Below are positions 22,491 to 36,300 of a stretch of 64,000 bases of DNA, piece by piece. Source of the stretch: Galaxea fascicularis (lineage: Eukaryota > Cnidaria > Anthozoa > Scleractinia > Euphylliidae). A model generated the notes under the pieces. That model ran no database searches and was not told the DNA's origin. It worked only from the letters and a program-made list of their open reading frames with translations. The stretch is from assembly GCA_948470475.1 (NCBI GenBank), contig OX419345.1, positions 18,662,739-18,726,738 on the forward strand, in the 5' to 3' direction. The position numbers were made by a program, and so were the translations under genes. Every line of letters starts with the position of its first letter. Position 1 is the first letter of the stretch.

Positions 22491-22629
22491 ACAGTTAATT
22501 TCTTCAAGGTTAGAATTGATATTGAAATCAGTCCAACTTTATGTGCTTTTTTGCACGTGTAATCATTACTTAACCCAACTTTCTGTCTTTCTGTTTTCTG
22601 CCACATTTCAACGCCATCAGTGACCTTTT

Positions 22630-24397
22630 TCAGGCCCAGTTTTGACTGTTGGTTTTGTTATCGACAGAGATTTTTGGGGCAGGTGGACAGCCCATCCTCA
22701 AGGATTTAATACTTAACGGAACAAGCTATGGCAGACACACGAAGTTGGCAAAAATATTTTGTACAATACTTGGAGAATGTTTTCCGATCTGAGGAAGTTG
22801 CAGTTGTCGTTACAGGCTGGCATGATGTCTAATGTCTGATCAGTTTCGTACTTTTGGAGAGGGCTATTATACGACAGCGATCGGATAATTTCCGGTCACA
22901 TCACTGCTTTTTTTAAAGAATGACATTTAGGTGGGCGCCTAAAAGGAATGTCAGTCAGTATTGCCAAGAACCTCATGCGGGGGATTTTATACTCACAGAC
23001 TGATACTGATATAAAAAATCTGCCGGGTTTTATCCACGAAGTTGACAAGTAAAAGGTTCGAGCGTTAGCCCTTCCTCAGAATGACGAAGGGACAACGCTC
23101 GAAACGTCAGCTTTTAGAATCCCTGTACGGTGGTCAATTTCCGTTGATAAAATCAAATTTTCGTGTAAATTAAAACTCTCCCGCCGACGCAACACCACAG
23201 TTTGTTTCTACTTGCTAGGTATGCTCACTTGTACTGGCCAAGTATTTGAGCCGTTGCTCAATCTCTCCTTTTATTAAGTTTTGTTTACTGTCTTTTAGTG
23301 TAGTTTGTGCGTTTGTCAGAAAGCAATTGCTATTGGTTAATCAATTTTAAATGGTTCAAGTCAATCTGGAGTGAATACTGTTCTTTCGTAAACTCTCGAG
23401 TCAATTTTTTTTCGTTCATGGTCCCCTTGTGAGCTAAAATATCCCTTTTCATTTTCCTACAATCTGCCAAAATTTTGTCTGTCTATTCCGTCATGATTGC
23501 TAGCATTTCAAAATCTCAGTCGCTGATTTCAGAATTATCGACAGGATATGAAAGCTACCATTTTATCCTCTCACCGCGGGCTATAATCTGCCATCGCTAA
23601 AAGGTACAGTACCGTTTTGCCAAAAATTCCCGCAATCTCAGAGAGATTAATTCAGTTCTCAACGAACCATGTCCGCCCATTGAGACACTTGTCTAAATTC
23701 TCCTTTTTAATGGTTTTGAAAGACTGTGCTCCGGCTTCAAGTTTTGCATTGCTTGAAGGTCAAGAATAATACTTTCAACTGAATACATGTAATTCTCCAA
23801 CCTCTTTCACGGGACTTGCCGCGAGAAAATCGAGCCTTTCTCGACTCCCGTATCCATTAAGCTCGCCGTCTGGATTATTGAATTCTGGTAACGGTGTTTT
23901 TAATAAGATTTCGAACAAAAATGTTTGGTAATCCTCACTTCCCCACAAAGGGATAAGAATGCAGGTACTTGGAACTTAATTCTTACTTTTCTGGAATATT
24001 AGCCTATGAGGTAAGTGACCAATCAGAATACTTGAAGTATAGAGGATACCCGTCATTTCCTTCTCGAGATACAACTAGCAAGTCTCTACTCTTTCAATGC
24101 CATACTATATTTCATGACGTCAGACCCGCCGCTTTTTTATAAGGAAATAATTTCGTCTTCTCGACACTGGAAAACTGGAAAGAGGGTCTCCGTGAATTTT
24201 TTTCGGAAAAGAAATCAGTCGTAGGAGTTTTCGACCCAATATCGTTGCAACCAAGAATCGAGACCGATTAAAAATATATATTTTCCTCTTTTTCACCTGG
24301 TAATCTTCAGACGAACATTCGAAATTTCTGGCGGAAGATCGATGGAATCTCCAACAGTAAAAATAGGAAAAGAGTTCGAGCCAGTAAGTGGGTAACC
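22630..24397. other. Intergenic with a hammerhead-like palindrome
   Basis: No coding exon supported. The inverted repeat around 23050-23110 is the only structure recognised. Confidence 0.45.
23053..23112. ncRNA. Degenerate hammerhead-ribozyme-like motif pair
   Basis: The sequence is an inverted repeat built on GAGCGTTAGCCCTTC and GAAGGGACAACGCTC. On the plus strand ATGACGA, a short stem-loop and GAAACGTC resemble the hammerhead core (CUGANGA, stem II, GAAA, GUC) with one core base changed; on the minus strand CTGAGGA with a GGGC/GCTC stem is intact but the following GAAAC is altered. Such motifs sit in the ends of Penelope-like elements and retrozymes in animals. Probably an inactive remnant. 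Confidence 0.35.
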
Positions 24398-24604
24398 ATG
24401 AGTTTCATGCCGAATGAGATCATGCTGTCTCCAAGCGACGTGGTATCGCAGCTCAAGGAGGAAAATGGACATCTTCGCGAGACTGTGGAAGAAAAAGCAG
24501 TGGAACTGTACTGGTCCATGAAGAAATCGCTGGCACATAGAGGAAAGGATTTTGTGGTTGTTGGTAAAAAGCAGCAACAAAGACACTTGGAACAAATTCA
24601 GTAG
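24398..24604 (+). CDS. Short open frame with coiled-coil character, uncertain
   Basis: 68 codons from ATG to TAG. The middle (DVVSQLKEENGHLRETVEEK) has heptad-like spacing and the composition is that of a real protein, but there is no upstream exon, domain or repeat to support it. A possible donor (GTTG|GTAAAAAG) lies inside. It could be the first exon of an unrecognised gene or chance. Confidence 0.22.
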   Translation: MSFMPNEIMLSPSDVVSQLKEENGHLRETVEEKAVELYWSMKKSLAHRGKDFVVVGKKQQQRHLEQIQ

Positions 24605-24820
24605 GTGAACTTTATTTTACAAATGGTTTCTCCATGGTCTTTTCGTTTGTCACTCTCAGCTGGAACTGTTTATACTGTATCTGTAGGTTGCCATGGATTT
24701 TATAATGACAAATCATGGAACAAAGGAAGGCCGCAGGATCGAAAAGCGCCAATGGCGTTCAATGTAGACCAGACTACCCAAATTAGCATACCCGAACAAA
24801 AGTCATCTTGTTGTTCTTAA

Positions 24821-27800
24821 ACTCGGTGTCATAGCTTGCAGCTTTTTCACGTTTCTTAGCAAAATGTTCTAGTTAAAGCTTCTCTTTCTTTCGCAACAAA
24901 GAAAAGGCACGCGCGCGCTAACTTTTTCGATCATAAGCTACTCAAGATTCAGGCGAAACAAGTCTATTCACTTTATTTAAAAATCGACATTTAAGTTTTC
25001 GTAGGTTCGAATGCCTGTGAAGGCACCACATTTGTTGCCGTAGGTTTGGCGGTGGATAAGACTGGCCCTATTCACAAATAGTATGAAGCAGGCCAAACGG
25101 CTTTTAAAAATTTCGATCCTGTTATAATATTGAACGTTAATACACTTGCTGCCGGTGCGCACTTATTCAGCCATACTGTAAATGTGCGACATTAGGAAAC
25201 AATAGAATGAACAATAGCTCATGTGGCCTTTGTCTTTAAGCTCCGCCCTGACAAGTTGATGAGCTAAGCGGTACTCCCAACGGAGCACAGCGCGCGTAGA
25301 TTTGAACCAATGAGAGTCACTCAGTTTACGCTTCACCGCTAGTATTACAGATCTATAATTTTTGCCGTACAGTAAGTAAATGTCCCCAAAACAATAGGCA
25401 TTCTGCGCGATGGGCGACTTATTACATAAACAAATCTGGGTTGAAAAGCTAATAACACAAGAAAAAAGCTTCCTTTATGGATTGAGTATAAGCCGAGGCG
25501 AGTCATTTTATTCGAGAGATCTTTGTTTTCTAACAAAAGTACTAAGAACAGCTTTAAACACGTTTACCGTACCCAAATTCGCAATTAGCCAATCAGAAGC
25601 CTAAGCTGTCCCGACATCCTACAATATAGTCACTGACCTGATATCGCACGATATCATGGCTCTTGCAAGTTAGTGATGTTACCGTACGACAAACTGAAAG
25701 GCGATTTTAGCAGTAAAACAGAAACCTCTTAATATAAGAGTCAGCTAGTGTGCAAAAAAATCTTCTGCCAAAACTAAACTGGAGGGCACTGTACTCGGCT
25801 CGCCAACTGCACGATGTTTGCCGACAAGAACTGAAACTGGGAAGTTTGTCTGTGACGTTTGAAAATGTCACCATCAACGTCAACTTTCCCTCTGGTACCA
25901 AACGTCCTACCACTGAACTGAACATTTGAACGGCTGAAGCGAGTTTTTGAAACTTCCATGTGGCATTTACACTGTGTATGGGTTCATTCCCTCGAGATGA
26001 GACTTGTAACATGATTTCTTCGGCTCACACTGTAATCTTTTCATTTTCAAATGCCAATTATAGTTTTGCCGAGAAGGGTTTTATACATATTTTGTGTCAT
26101 TGGTGGTGTTCATAGGTTTGTTTGATATAATAAAGCTTGTTTTAGTCGGCAACGGTTCCAGTTCCAAAGTAAAAAGGGAGTTTAAGAAACAAGGACGCCG
26201 CGCGACTGCAACGAGAATGCTACAAAACAATGGGCTTAATGAGCAAAAACAATCGCTCTGCACGTGTGTTTTACAGTTTTGTACATTTCATTGCCGTCCT
26301 CTGCAAAACAACAACGCCAAATGACCAAGCTTTAGGTTTTCTCGAGATCGTGACCGTATGACGGCAAAATCCTCTTTATTTTTCATTACTTTGACGTCAT
26401 TCATACTAACTTGGCTTTCCTGGAGAGTTCGCCAGCATTTTCCAAGTTAAACAAATTGGAATTATTGCGAAAGTTATTGCGCCGTCCTTGTTTCTTAAAC
26501 TCCCTAAAATCAACGCTCTGCATCACCGGAACATTATCTATTGCATTTGTCAGGCCCTGCCCCCCGAATTTCGGTCTTTCCTCAGTATTTACGTATACGT
26601 TTAGTAGACAATTGAACTAAAGAGAAATGGCACGCTTACCTGGAAATTATTAGAGGGAGAGGAACGACTGTGTTCAGACAAAGTACGTATGAAGCCGCGT
26701 TAAGCGTAACCTTGCAATAAAAACGAGTCATTTATAAGGCCACGAAATAAATTATCACGAGTTTATTTTAATTACTGTACCGGAAAAGATATTTTATCGC
26801 TTCCGTGTGACTCGTCCATTCAAGATGAAAATTATGAAAGTCTACTAAACTTTCATAACTGAATTGCGGCGACTTTACCCGAAAAAACAAACGAAAAGAA
26901 GGATCTTAAATTAATAGCCTCACGAAACTAAGAGAAACACGGAAACGTGTTTGCCTAAAGTATAGTTGGCTAAGGACGTGATTAAACTATTTTCATAGAA
27001 GTTATCTCCAGTAAATCATTTTCACCACAGCAAGCGTTGTTTAATTTGAGACGGCTTCAGGAGCGCATGGGAGACATATTAACAAAAACAAGCTTTTTGG
27101 GATTGACAGATGATTTGAAATTAAAAGATTTTTGCTTGATTATCACTGAAAGTGATACGACAAACGACTGAAGCCGCCAACGGGTGATAAGCAGATCAAC
27201 GAAATTAAAGTTGTGAAGGCAGGGAAATCTGATTGCAGATATCATTCCGGGTAAGACTAGCTAGCTGCCTTTTTTCCGTGTAATAGGAGAAGAAAAGGAA
27301 ACAAAGAAGAATGATGTTATCTGAAAACGTTTTGTTTGAACACAGACACCTTTATCCTTTCAGTTGGGGTGTATCAGTGTTGAACTTGTCTTACTTTGCA
27401 ATTGTAATAGAGTTGGTTTACTTAACCCGTGAGACGGTTTTACTCTATACATGTAATATAACGTAATAGTCAAATACACATACAAGAATACAAAGGTAAG
27501 GCAAATAGTGTGTAATAAGTTCTAGTAGTCAGTAGTACACTGACTCCTATTTCACACTCTAAAGTGAAAGATACAAGTTCAGTTTTTAAGACTGTTTAAT
27601 ATGTAAATGAGGTACTTCTTGCATTTTACCAAAGGACATCACTGTAAATTGCTTTCAGTAAGTTAAATATATGTTGGTAGCTAAACCTAACTACCTTCCT
27701 TTATTCAGTGTCAATTTCACAGATCAACGAATAACAACAACTATTAAATTCATTACAACTATTATATTTTCCATCTCCCTCATCCCTCTCTCTTAGGGTG

Positions 27801-28295
27801 CGTTATTTGGGCTATTTCAGAATGAGAACAAAAAGAATGAGAATGATTAGAATGATGGAAATTTGCCAACATTTGTTGCCGAAGAGAGTGACGTGTCACA
27901 AGTTGCACATTCTGTTCATTCTACACCACGCAGCAGAATAACCGGAGTGGATTCTAGGGATTCCGAAATTAGGATAGACAATAAAAAACGCGCCAAAAAT
28001 ACATTCCAACTATTCTTATTCCAGAATGGCTCCCAAAAAAACGCCCTTAGTGTTTTCAAGTCCGAACTTGACCTTAAGGAAACAAGTAAAAGTTTTAATT
28101 GGAAACAAGGATGCCAAGTTGATAACCTTGTCGGATAGATACGTTTTCCTGGAAATGCCAGGGGGTCTCCGTGAACTAAGGCAAAGGATATATCAGTTTT
28201 GCAAGACGATTTTTCAATCAGACAAATATTTTCGGCTCACCAAATTGAATTGAATTTGGTTACTAAAAATTGACAATCCGGCCTGCATCTGTATT
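24821..28295. other. Intergenic region downstream of the MAM gene
   Basis: AT-rich. It contains one MITE (26176-26504) and a short repeat shared with 58967-59050 (27416-27492). A minus-strand AATAAA at 27700-27705 could be the poly(A) signal of the MAM gene, about 590 bp after its stop. No other gene is supported. Confidence 0.45.
26176..26504. mobile_element. MITE with AGGGAGTTT ends, copy 1
   Basis: Terminal inverted repeats AGGGAGTTTAAGAAACAAGG and its complement. The inside matches the element at 60094-60454 in inverse orientation (shared pieces include aatgagcaaaaacaatcgct and tgaccaag). No coding sequence; the target duplication is ambiguous. Confidence 0.75.
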
Positions 28296-30313
28296 TCAGC
28301 CGCTTTTGCTCCTAGGTCTACCTAATGAACAGCGTCCGTCCGAGAATTCAATATCATCCACTGCTATGTCCCCGCTGTATGAGTTCCCAACTGTTCCCAC
28401 AATGGCAATCTACAAAGAAACCGTTAAGGTTACAGAGTATAAAAATAGGAAGATCAGAACAGCTCTTCCCGACGACCCTATTGATGCTTGGTGGAGCCTT
28501 TGTGAGTAACAGGCTTCCATGACCACCGGAGGCTCTAGGGAGACGTAGTCAGCCCATCGCCCATGCTCCAACCAACCGTCAGAGAACTAACGTTTCTAAC
28601 CGTTTTTAATTTTTGTCCACTTCTCTTGGTTAGGATCGTATTTCTTCCCTTTTACGTATCTTTCTCACAGGCTTTTCCCACTAACACTTTCCCCTATCTT
28701 CCCCAAACGCACAGAGAGCCTCAAAGTGTACTCCATTCCTCTCCGTAATACAAAAGGAAAATACAGTAGGGGAGGGATACAATGTTACTATAAAATTAAT
28801 TTGATTTAATTAATTTCCCAATAAACGTACCCAGTGAATAGCGTATCTCTTGAAGGATCGGTCCACTTCGAGATCTTGTTCCACCTTCACCCATTTCTTC
28901 CCTTGGTCACCGATCTTTTTCCATTCGATCGTCTCTTGTTTAAAGTCTTTCACAGGTGGCGTATGGTCATCAGTAGGTTCTTTGACGATACGCATGATAC
29001 TCAACGAACCAGTACCGCTACCATACATATGATACCAGAAGCGCATACAGAATGACCGTCCTTCAAGCTTAACGAGAAGCATAGCTTTTTGTCCTCTTCT
29101 TCGTGGACTAGAAGCTTCGATAAAAATATATCTGCCAGCCATATTTTTACCTGAAATGCACATTGAAGAGGTAGAGTTAGATAACACACTATAATGCGAA
29201 CACCGGTGTGCACACTATCCACGGATGTCAAATACATGTGAGTTGCTGATCTATATTCTTCAGTAATTCTTAGCCATCTGTATTCATGTTTTCAGTTTAG
29301 ACCAATCAATATCCCGGTAATTGAAGGTTTATATTTCGATCCGCGCCAGAGAGGCAAAGATGGCGCCACCCCCTCCCCCCTCCCCCAAATCCGTTCTTAC
29401 ATCCAAACAAGGTCCATTATTGACCAACAAAACACCAATCCAAATGATCAACAAATTTCAACAGCAATGGTAAGTCTTGCAAGAGGTGCTATTGCCATAG
29501 TTACTGTTTTCTAAATCATGGCCCGGCTAAGTTTTTTAAGGGCAGCAATTAAAATTCAACTTTGAGCGTAGTAACAACTCTTTCGACAAAATTTCCTAAG
29601 ACAAGCAACAGGATGTCCAGACCTAAAGACCTCAATATTCTCAAGAACCTGTATTACGCGTTCACTACCCGGGAATGGCGAAGTGACCGCTCGGTCAGAA
29701 AACATGGAGGACGCCATTTTATGTATCGCATTCATCACTAACAAAGCAAAACGTCAATTTCAACCGAGTTACAATAATTTGTAAAAATAATCGTGGGATT
29801 CTGCTGTTTCCTGGAAGGCTATATGGTATCACATTCGAGTGATTTTCTTTTACATAGTTACCTTTTCATACAGGTCAAATCAATAGAAACGGCTCGTTGG
29901 GACTTTGTTGAGTGACGGCGACCGCTTATTGAGGTGACCGCTTAAAAGAGGTCAAAACTATATAAATTAAGGGAATGTTCGCGACTTTCGGCAATACGTG
30001 TCTAAAAAATGTGACTGTGGAAACGCACCCTTAAAAAAAAGCAGAAGGAAGGTATATAGCCAGTTGGAAGTTCATATACTTCCGCCGACATGGACAGCTC
30101 CTCCTTAGCCCCACTCCCAACGAAAATGAAAACAAAAACAAGCGGAACAACTCGAGCAAATAACAATGAGAAAAGCACCTTTTGTATGATCGCTGTCTGG
30201 TCCAGTACCCGAAGAAGGGGTTGATCCTGATCCTGTTGTCCAGTCAAAGCTGTCGCCCTTAACATTAGCCCATTTACAGAGGCTAAATTCATTGGATTCA
30301 AAATCGCAGTTTC
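28296..30313 (-). CDS. MAM domain 5 (C-terminal) of the five-MAM protein
   Basis: Exons 30179-30313, 28831-29150 and 28296-28409. Motifs: [14 protein letters not shown] at the start, [11 protein letters not shown] before the first intron, [29 protein letters not shown], and the end [15 protein letters not shown]. The middle exon is longer than in the other units (320 against about 240-257 bp) because of an insert rich in Asp/Pro/Lys around [14 protein letters not shown]. The last exon can read through GRC into [10 protein letters not shown] and a TGA. A GT at 28321 could instead be a donor in phase 1, but no following exon was found. Confidence 0.78.
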
Positions 30314-33300
30314 CTTGAGAAGACATAAAAAAGGGAAATAATTTGTAACATTTCCAGGCATTTAACTATATCATACTAGTATGTTTCATTAAATCATTAA
30401 TTTTAAACAAAGTAGTTTCATGCAGATAATTTAAAATTTATGTAACATCCGGAAAGGCCGCTGTGAAATTTATTCAGTAACAGTGACTGGCTGATTGAAC
30501 TGAGAGTGGTTGGCTTGGCTAGAAACTGAGAGAAGATGTTCGTTTCTCGCACGTTTACAGCGTTTTAGAAGAGTTGTATTCCTTGTAATCTAAGTACGTC
30601 GAGTCGTTTCTTCTTCCTTAAATCCTACCCTCTTTTGGGTTCTGTGCTACATCGCCCTGTTTTGGTCCATCTTCCTTCAAAACCTCGCATTCCGCTGCCT
30701 CGTTGACGGCAATCTCATCAAGAGCAATGTCGCCAAGATACGAATCGCCGCGAACAGCCACAAACGACACCTGTGAAAACAATTAAACAACTGATGAAAT
30801 CGTCTCTTCAGTTCTTCGAACTTGATGACCACAAGAACAAAAAGGCTAACAGCCATTGTTTCACTGGTTGAGGGAGACAACGCGAACGTTTTTATCGAAG
30901 AACAATCGGATCCTTTCGTTGTCGCTTCGCCATATTCCTCAGGACTCCATAACAATGCCCAGAGCACAACGTTCTCAGTGACTGATAGAGTTTCGATGAC
31001 TAGATGTGAAAAAAAAAACCGTTTGGGCAGCTCCGATAAAGCTCCACGCTGCCCTGAAGCTACTTATGGCCAAGTGTTTTGCTGCGTTCGTAGTTTTATC
31101 ACAAGAAATATATTCTTAACTTACCGTGTAATGATCACCATAGAAATCCTGCAGACCGGAATGCCAGTTATCCTCCTGTTCCCCCTTCTTTGACCACAAT
31201 ACTGTTGTTGAATTATCCTTTAAGTTTCGCTGTTCGAGTCTCAGCTCATTGACATCTTTGCCATACATGTGGTAATGAAAATGAAGGCAGATGGGGGTAT
31301 ACAGCTCTTGACTTTCCAAACGGACCTCTTGCCCTTTGAATAGATCGGACGCTTCCATGTAGACGTAGAAACCTGCAAAGAGGAGAGAAGGAACGAGATT
31401 GTCAAATTGAAAAAAAGTCGTTTTGTCATCCTGGTAGGAGCTTGACGAAAATGTTTCAGACTTGGGTTATTTATTTATTTATTTATTTATGTACATTATT
31501 TATACAGAAATTCCAGTTCGGCATAGCTGGTTTAGATGGAGATCTGTACAAAATAATATGAATAAATAATAAATTATAGAAATGAAAACAAAAAACAAAA
31601 ACAAAAGAAATCATTCGAAGGGTTCATAAAGATGAAAATTAACTGAGATGATTTAGATATTTCTTGACTTTCAGTTCAAAGCTAGTGAGAGACCGATCAT
31701 GGCGTAAGTTACGAGAAAGAAAAGAATTGGTCTGTTGCTCTTTCAATTTTTCCTTTCCTTCCTGCCAAATATTAGCCTGCGAGTGCAGACGTATTTCCGG
31801 TTGTCGCTTCTCTCCGCCCCGGGGGTCGCAGACGTTACTTTTCGGGCGGAGAGAAGCGACAACCGGAAATACGTCTGCGCTCGCAGGCTAGCCAAATATC
31901 GGTGGCCTATCTGATCCATATAAAAATACTTGAAATAAACTGTCAGCCTCTGCTAATTAGTTGTCCATAAAAAACACTAATCACTTAAAATAAGCTTTAT
32001 AACGAGGAGAGGACTGTATCTAACATAACAATAGCTAGCTAGCGACAGAAAAACTTTACCATTTCCATCACTATCAAACTGAGGCCCCGTATTTTTGGAC
32101 GGCGTATCTTCATAATTTAATATCCAGTCCCCATCATCGTCGAGTGCATTTGTCCAACCACACATATCGGGATAGAATTTACAAATACCTATAACACAGT
32201 TTAATAATACAATGAATAATTAACAACTATTCACCGAAGTGGGGGTGACTAGTCTGTATTTCAAACCATTCTGTAAAAAATATAATTCAACTTCGGTTTT
32301 CAAGTGAACAAGAGAGGTTACGCGAGATTAATTTGCATTTGTAAACAAACCTTTCTCGTTGGTTTTTATCGATAAACTCCGGGTAAAATACATAAACCAT
32401 TACCGGCTTTAAAAACGGCCAAACCAAATGTAGTCGCTTTCTTTGTGTTTTCAGGGACTGCTTCGTCGTTAATTTGGATGATTTCTTCGCTTGTCACGGA
32501 TGCAAACCGGGACGCCTTTTTTTTCGAAATTCACACGAGAGAACACGAAACTCGCGAGTTGCTCGGAGGTAAATAGCAAAGGATATTCGCAGTTTGACTA
32601 GCCAACCAGAGCGCGCCTTCAACGCAATCCACTGTTTCAGTATATAATAATACAATTTAAAGCTTAAACGAAAAGATGAAAAAATTAAAAACATACTGCT
32701 CCTTTCAGCATGCATCTTTTACCGATCTCTTTTTTTTGCCAATGATTACTGTGGTATTTTTGGATACCTGCATGAATAAATTATAATTGACTGACGCCTC
32801 GGTCGTGCAGAAAACGCTTTTTGTGAGAATGGGTCAGAGGGGCTTAATGAGAATCGCTGGTCAGAAATGCCTGTCTGTCTGCCATACACTTAATGTGTTA
32901 TCGTCAATGATTCGTGATAATTTTGGTAGGCAGACTGACTAAAAAAGTCCACGTTGACAAGTACAAGTACAAGTTGATAATTAACTTGATTGTGTGTAGT
33001 TGTGTGCGCAAAAGAAACGTTATAATTATTATGACTTGACCGTATAGAGGATGTTACTATTTGACTGATGGAGGCTTCCGCTTTGAGTTTAACTAACACT
33101 TTAAAATACATAATAGGGATCTAGAGTCCAATTATCTTAGAATTGTAAATACGTGAAGTAAATGGTCTTTGGGATTAATGGTGGCGAATCTTTATCTAGA
33201 ACCCTTTACTGATATCAATCGTTTTTTTTAAATCCATACACATATAGTTACTTACTTACTGTATCATACAACTTACTGTAGGGCGATGGCAGTGGTGGTA

Positions 33301-36300
33301 ATGGTGCTGGGGAGGCTGTGGTAGGGCGCAATGCAGCAGCGGCATTGTCAATGGGCTTTATGGGACAGGGCCCTGGAGTGAAGGTCAACTCGTCAATAGC
33401 AATATCACCTCTCCATCCAAGAACAGTTGCTTCAATTTCAACCTGAGTGCAGAGTGAAAAAAAAAAAAATGCAAATCAGAGATCATAGAAGCAACAAAGA
33501 AGCAGTAGTTTAGAAACGTGATGAAAATGTAAAGCTTGTGGGATGTGGTTGCGAATGACAAAAATACTACACAAATTAATGTATTTAGGTAAGCTGAAAG
33601 CCACTCGATGGGCACTATGGCCACGTGGTAGCGGGCATTACCCCTTTGATCTACCAAAACAAGTCTGAGCCTGGGCATTAGCTATGCCATGCTGATGAGT
33701 CCTAATAAGGCCGAAACAGCTGTCCATAACTGCTAAAAGTGTTGTGTATTTAATACAGAATCAAAATGGCGGAAATCTACTAAAAGAACATCTTGTATAC
33801 AACGTCCCAAATAAGGTATTGCGACACGTGGTAATGAATACAGGAAATCCAAAAAGAGGTTTGCTATGCCCGCTGTTGTCACAACAGATAATAATATATG
33901 TTCGTTACATATTGACTTGGTAGAACAACACCTGAGTATACGATAATCCGCAATCCGTTTCTCAAACTGGAAAACCCCTGAAACTCACATGAATGGTAAC
34001 CGTTGGATTAAATTTATCTTACGGTTGGATTGAGGCTAGCTCTTTGCCAGATTATAGAAAGAGTTGAACCTAGAAGATAAAGGAAATCCAGGGGTCGTTA
34101 TGAACTTACGTGGTATTGTTTAATGCTGCAGTCAAAATCAATCTGTCCATGAAGCCACTGGTTTCCATGGTCACCGCTTTCTTTCCAAACAAGAAAACCT
34201 CGCCGATAAATTGATAACGAACCTATGTCTCTGCCGTTCATGTGGTACTTGAATTGCATACACTGTTGTCCCACCAACAGATGACTGACCAGTGTTGCTT
34301 TGTCACCCGGCATCTGAGGCTCAGAAGATTCGATATAAGCATATTTCCCTGCAAATTGAAAAAAACAAAACAACAAAAACAAAGTAATAGAATATATATA
34401 GCGCATCTACACGATGACTAGGCAAACAAAACAAATTTGGTTATCTCTGTTTTTCTCTTTAAATAGGGTTTAAACAACTAATTTGGACATCTCAACTGAA
34501 TCAGTTGAACCATGGAAATAAAACTTTGAGGAGTCCTGGGCTGAATTGCTCGAAGCATGGTTAGCGCTAACCATTGGTTAAGTTGTATCAAAACCTACAG
34601 GTTGTCATGGTATTTAACTGGGGTTAGCGCTAACCATGCTTCGAGCAACTCGGCCCTAGATCTGGATCTAAATTGAATTTGCCTCTGCGCTAAGTTTAAA
34701 GATTCTTTCACTGATTTGCCTCGTGGAATCTGTCCGTAGGGCATAGAGACATCACAAAGTGAACCTTACCTCTACCGGAAAAATCCGCCGTAGGCCCCGT
34801 CGCATCTCCACTGTGATTACCACTGATAGTTCGGCCTCTTCCTAGACTCCATTCGAACGTTGACTTGGGAGAGGACTTCCAGTTACAAAAAGAGTCTTTA
34901 TCAAAGTCGCAGTTTGCTAGAATATTAAAAGAAAATATGAATTAAAGGATGGTCCGCTTTCTTCTTGTGAGTAACTTCTGGACTCAAGGAAGTGCATTTG
35001 AAAGTTTTGCCCAATCACGGGCATTTAAAATCCGCTGGAATAAAGTTCGGGAAGGCGTTCGGCGGAGTATACTGTTTATTTTATTTTTTGTACTGTGTTG
35101 TCACACTGCCAATTGCTGAAGCCTGAAGCTCGGAAGTCGAACCCGGGACTTATTAGTGCGCCAACTGCGCAAACCCTGCTCTCAGCATGGAAGCTGCTAT
35201 GGACGTAATATCACTATATTATGCCAATGATAAGAGAGACCTTTGATGGGCTGAAGAACACACATACTTTGATGTCTGACAATTTTCATTTCCTAAGGTA
35301 AGGAATTTCTGACAGTCTGCAGAATAATGCTGTCAAGATGAAATTACCCCATGCATGCACATATTACCTTTTGCTGTGTCATTAGGAGTGTTGATTATAG
35401 GGCAGCAGCTTCCATTGGCTATCAAGATGTCATCCAGTCCGACTATTGATTTGAAGTTCACATGAAGATTAGCCTCGAAGATAAGCTGTAGGTGAAGAGC
35501 GTATATATAGAACATTATTAATCACTATTTTACGAGTTTTTGTCTAGATCTGTTGTCATAATAAGAACGCTAAAGTTCCCTGTTTTGCTTAAGAGTACAT
35601 CCCTTTAGGTAACACTAAAAGGGGAAATAAAATGGCGTCAGGCATGTCCGACAGACAAGATTTCAGTTTTGGCCCTAGGCCTATGGATGTGAAAAGTACC
35701 GCGCCGTAGAAACATTATTGTAGAATATTTGCAGATCCTTGGAGAGTTGAAACATATACAAACATTAACCATTCTCACAAAACAAGTATTCCTGTGCCTT
35801 GCAATTAAGAATTACTTTCACAATCATTCCACCCTTATAAAGGAATATTGTGTGCTTGTTGTATTTGTCGATTGTGGCCATTTTTATTCTGAACAGATTG
35901 GTAACGAGTCCGAAAGCCAATAGCTACTTTTATCACTGCGCACACCTCAGTTGTTCTTTAGCTGTATTTGATTTATTTTCTCTCTCCTTCAAACCATCCT
36001 CTGTATAATTGTGATAGATCAACAAGTAAAAAATTGTAAATAGTGCAAAATACGATTTAAAAAAGTTACGGAGCAGAGTCCGTCCAAAGCATCCCAAATT
36101 ACGTAAGTATACGTGGATGTACGACTTGTGAGACCCGATCGAGCTTTCTCAAAAATGGCAAGGATGATTCGGTTTATACACACCTGATAGCATGTTTCCT
36201 CTTCGGCGTTTACTCCAATCACAGCCCTCGTCCAGTCTTTAAATTTTTCTCCACCACCACTGTTAAACCAAATTCGATCCTCTATGCCTTCCCTCCTTGT

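Noticed and set aside
25707..26012. Minus-strand open frame of 101 codons downstream of the MAM gene
   Set aside because: No domain motif or acceptor joining it to the last MAM exon could be supported.
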